Below, in pieces: positions 14,397 through 16,862 of a stretch of 16,862 bases of DNA (position 1 is the first letter of the stretch; every line of letters starts with the position of its first letter). Location of the stretch: contig CAJTOE010000037.1 in NCBI GenBank assembly GCA_910577805.1, forward strand, positions 1 to 16,862, given 5' to 3'. The DNA is from an uncultured Oscillospiraceae bacterium (lineage in GTDB: Bacteria > Bacillota > Clostridia > Oscillospirales > Oscillospiraceae). The position numbers and the translations under genes are program-made. The notes beneath the pieces were generated by a model. It had not been told where the DNA came from and did not search any database. It was given only the letters and a program-made list of their open reading frames with translations.

Positions 14397-14557
14397 CCCT
14401 CATCCGTCACGGCTTCGCCGTGCCACCTTCCCCCGCCAGGGGGGAAGGCTTATCGGTGCGCCTAACGAGACTGCTGTGCAGTCAAGTAGGTGCCAGTGTT
14501 GGAACCTTCCCCCTAATGGGGGAAGGTGGCTGGCCGCAGGCCAGACGGATGAGGGTG
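14397..14557. repeat. MITE-like 161-bp element with inverted two-hairpin ends
   Basis: The left unit (14397-14448) reads CCCTCATCCGTC, hairpin CACGGC-TTC-GCCGTG (14408-14422), then CCTTCCCCC (14426-14434) pairing with GGGGGAAGG (14440-14448). The right unit (14505-14557) is the same architecture inverted, with hairpin CTGGCC-GCA-GGCCAG (14530-14544) and terminal GACGGATGAGGGTG. The 56-base middle holds a third hairpin, GACTGC-TGT-GCAGTC (14469-14483). No ORF of note is inside. It starts 16 bases after the receiver stop. The 244-base gap 14381-14624 holds only this element and the terminator that follows. Confidence 0.85.
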
Positions 14558-14578
14558 AAAAACCCCAGTCTAAACAAC

Positions 14579-14613
14579 ACAAGAGGGAAGAGCATCACGC
14601 TCTTCCCTCTTGT
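14579..14613. terminator. Terminator of the glmU-prs-pth cluster (possibly bidirectional)
   Basis: A perfect 15-bp stem (14579-14593 with 14599-14613) has an ATCAC loop. It lies 11 bases past the stop of the 72-residue gene on the minus strand and is followed there by GTTGTTT. In the other direction it could end the receiver transcript, although the T tract is poor. Confidence 0.8.
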
Positions 14614-14624
14614 TTGCGGAAACC

Positions 14625-14843
14625 CTAAAACAGCTTCTTCAGCGCGTCCGCCGCACCGGCCAGCTGTCCAGCGGTCAGCTGCGCCTTCACGCCAGCCACG
14701 ATCTTCTCCAGCACATCGACGGGCAACTCCACCCCCAGCAGCTTTTGTACCGCCTCCACGGGGTCTGTCTTGAACTGCTCCTGAAGCGCCTTGTCCTGGG
14801 CGATGGTCGCAACTGCTTTTTCAATGCTCTCCTTGATGTCCAT
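14625..14843 (-). CDS. 72-residue small conserved protein of unknown function
   Basis: A helical protein with no membrane segment and no recognised catalytic motif. It begins MDIKESIEKAVATIAQDKAL, continues with a FKTDPVEAVQKLLGVELP stretch and ends in an alanine-rich helix, ALKKLF. The pattern of an aspartate-proline and then LGVELP superficially resembles leader regions of nitrile-hydratase-like (NHLP) RiPP precursors. No cyclase, dehydratase, protease or export gene is nearby and there is no core peptide rich in Cys, Ser or Thr, so I do not call it a RiPP. I recall similar small proteins in Oscillospiraceae and Lachnospiraceae without a function. ATG 14843 has AGGAG 9 bases upstream. It lies 30 bases after the pth stop with no promoter between, so it is the last gene of the cluster. 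Confidence 0.8.
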   Translation of the reverse strand: MDIKESIEKAVATIAQDKALQEQFKTDPVEAVQKLLGVELPVDVLEKIVAGVKAQLTAGQLAGAADALKKLF

Positions 14844-14873
14844 AAAAATGTTCTCCTTGTTGTTCTATCTTAA

Positions 14874-15464
14874 TTACAGACCGTTGAACCGGCTCATACC
14901 CCGGTCCAGCCCGTCCTTTAAAATACACTCAATGGCTTCAGCGGCCCGTTCCACCGCCTGGTCCATCTTTTTTTTGTCCTCTCCGGTGAACTTTCCCAGC
15001 ACCCAGTCCGCCATATCGTAGTCCGGGTGGGGTTTTTCTCCCACACCTACCCGCAGACGGGGGAACTGGTCGCTGCCCAAATGCTGGATGATGCTTTTCA
15101 GGCCGTTGTGCCCCCCGGCGGAGCCGCCCTTCCGGATGCGTAAGCGCCCCGCAGGCAGAGCCGTATCGTCGGAGACGACCAAAATGCGTTCCGGAGGGAT
15201 TTTGTAAAAATCCGCCGCCGGGCGCACCGCCTCCCCGGACAGATTCATATAGGTGACCGGCTTCATCACCAGGACTTTTTCGCCAGAAATTGTAAAGAGA
15301 TTGGTCAGGGCCTTGAACTTCAGCCGCTGGATGGGCTTTTTCTGCCGCTCGCCCAGCTGGTCCAGGACCTGAAAGCCAATGTTGTGGCGGGTGTTTTCAT
15401 ACGCAACGCCGGGGTTGCCCAGACCCACGATCAGCCAGCCCGCGCCGCCGGAACTGCCAAACAT
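14874..15464 (-). CDS. pth: Peptidyl-tRNA hydrolase
   Basis: A 196-residue enzyme, the usual bacterial Pth length. It cleaves the ester bond of peptidyl-tRNAs released prematurely from ribosomes, recycling tRNA. Signature regions visible are GLGNPGVAYENTRHNIGF (residues 14-31, with N17 and catalytic H27), MKPVTYMNLSG, VVSDDTALPAGRLRIR and GSAGGHNGLKSI. The DDTALP segment replaces the more usual DDLDLP; the key aspartate is retained. The start ATG at 15464 is 6 bases after the prs stop and has only a weak GCGGGG ribosome site, so translation may be coupled to prs. The first nine residues (MFGSSGGAG) are a glycine/serine-rich extension before the first beta strand. Confidence 0.95.
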   Translation of the reverse strand: MFGSSGGAGWLIVGLGNPGVAYENTRHNIGFQVLDQLGERQKKPIQRLKFKALTNLFTISGEKVLVMKPVTYMNLSGEAVRPAADFYKIPPERILVVSDDTALPAGRLRIRKGGSAGGHNGLKSIIQHLGSDQFPRLRVGVGEKPHPDYDMADWVLGKFTGEDKKKMDQAVERAAEAIECILKDGLDRGMSRFNGL

Positions 15465-15470
15465 CCCCGC

Positions 15471-16454
<984 letters not shown>

Positions 16455-16493
16455 CGTTCTTCCTTCTTTCCATTCCTAAAAATTCCGGCTTGT

Positions 16494-16862
16494 TTAGAGC
16501 CGTTCTTTCTTCTTCCGATGCCGCTGCGCCCAACCGGCCAGCTCACTCTGCCGGCTGCGGGCCACGGCCAGTGCGTCCGGCGCGACGTCCTTGGTGATGG
16601 TGGAGCCTGCGGCGGTGTAGCAGCCGTCCCCCAGGGTCACCGGGGCCACCAGATTGGTGTTGCACCCGATAAAGCAGCGGTCGCCGATGGTCGTGCGGTG
16701 CTTTTGGTTGCCGTCGTAGTTCACCGTCACGGTGCCGCAGCCGAAGTTGACCCCTTCCCCCACGTCGGAGTCCCCCACATAGGTCAGGTGGGAGATTTTT
16801 GTGGCGTCTCCGATAACGGAGTTTTTCAGCTCCACGAAATCCCCGACCTTTACGTCCCGGCC
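16494..16862 (-). CDS. glmU: GlmU, C-terminal acetyltransferase part (cut by the window)
   Basis: The frame is open from the window edge to the TAA at 16494-16496, giving the last 122 residues. It is the left-handed beta-helix acetyltransferase domain of bifunctional GlmU, which acetylates glucosamine-1-phosphate and then forms UDP-GlcNAc for peptidoglycan. The segment SHLTYVGDSDVG holds the catalytic histidine (compare GHLTYLGD in E. coli), and NFGCGTVTVNYDG holds the conserved asparagine. GCYTAAGSTITKDV is a typical late helix turn. The tail LAGWAQRHRKKKERL is basic and family-like. The uridylyltransferase half lies outside the window. Confidence 0.94.
   Translation of the reverse strand, partial: GRDVKVGDFVELKNSVIGDATKISHLTYVGDSDVGEGVNFGCGTVTVNYDGNQKHRTTIGDRCFIGCNTNLVAPVTLGDGCYTAAGSTITKDVAPDALAVARSRQSELAGWAQRHRKKKERL

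Noticed and set aside
14625..14843. RiPP precursor interpretation of the 72-residue protein
   Set aside because: The leader-like LGVELP segment is suggestive, but there is no core peptide and no maturation or export gene nearby.

Overview
The window looks like chromosomal DNA of a fairly GC-rich member of the Clostridia, most likely an Oscillospiraceae-type gut bacterium. Support for this is a Firmicutes-style gene set (YbiT-like ABC-F, BceAB-type ABC pair, type I asparaginase, the glmU-prs-pth cluster), strong TTGACA/TATAAT promoters and GGAGG ribosome binding sites. Interspersed hairpin repeats with CTCATCCGTC and CCTTCCCCC cores also fit. The genus is inference; no rRNA is present.

Left edge (1-955): a visibly AT-richer stretch holds the 3' end of a HepT-like toxin gene and a small uncharacterised gene starting at TTG 380. 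It ends at a bidirectional terminator and a tRNA-Ala(CGC) gene on the minus strand. The 3' end of the tRNA faces this stretch, as expected where an integrative element sits at a tRNA.

Translation operon (1032-4754, minus): one good promoter drives an ABC-F ATPase, peptide chain release factor 3 (prfC) and a GtrA-family membrane protein, spaced 12 and 17 bases apart. The ABC-F protein pairs one canonical composite ATP site with one in which the Walker A lysine, the catalytic glutamate and the opposing signature are all altered.

Middle (4792-8774): a divergent intergenic region with a repeat, then type I L-asparaginase (+). It converges on a LysR regulator (-) across a shared hairpin terminator. 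A lipoprotein gene (-) follows, whose product is two tandem copies of a domain carrying a DLDGDG calcium-type loop.

BceAB-type transporter (8812-11536, minus): permease and ATPase genes overlap by 11 bases. No two-component system is nearby, but an 11-bp-periodic direct repeat typical of OmpR-family sites lies upstream of the promoter. Next come a 307-base gap holding two repeat families, ridA (+), and a FapA/DUF342 protein with a CheY-like receiver (+).

Right edge (14397-16862): a 161-bp MITE-like element and a terminator, then a minus-strand housekeeping cluster glmU (partial), prs, pth and a 72-residue small protein of unknown function. It covers cell-wall precursor synthesis, PRPP synthesis and peptidyl-tRNA recycling.

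Most of the window is ordinary core genome. The features most worth a second look are the asymmetric ABC-F protein, the structured repeats with covarying hairpins, the duplicated lipoprotein, the orphan BceAB operator and the 72-residue protein.
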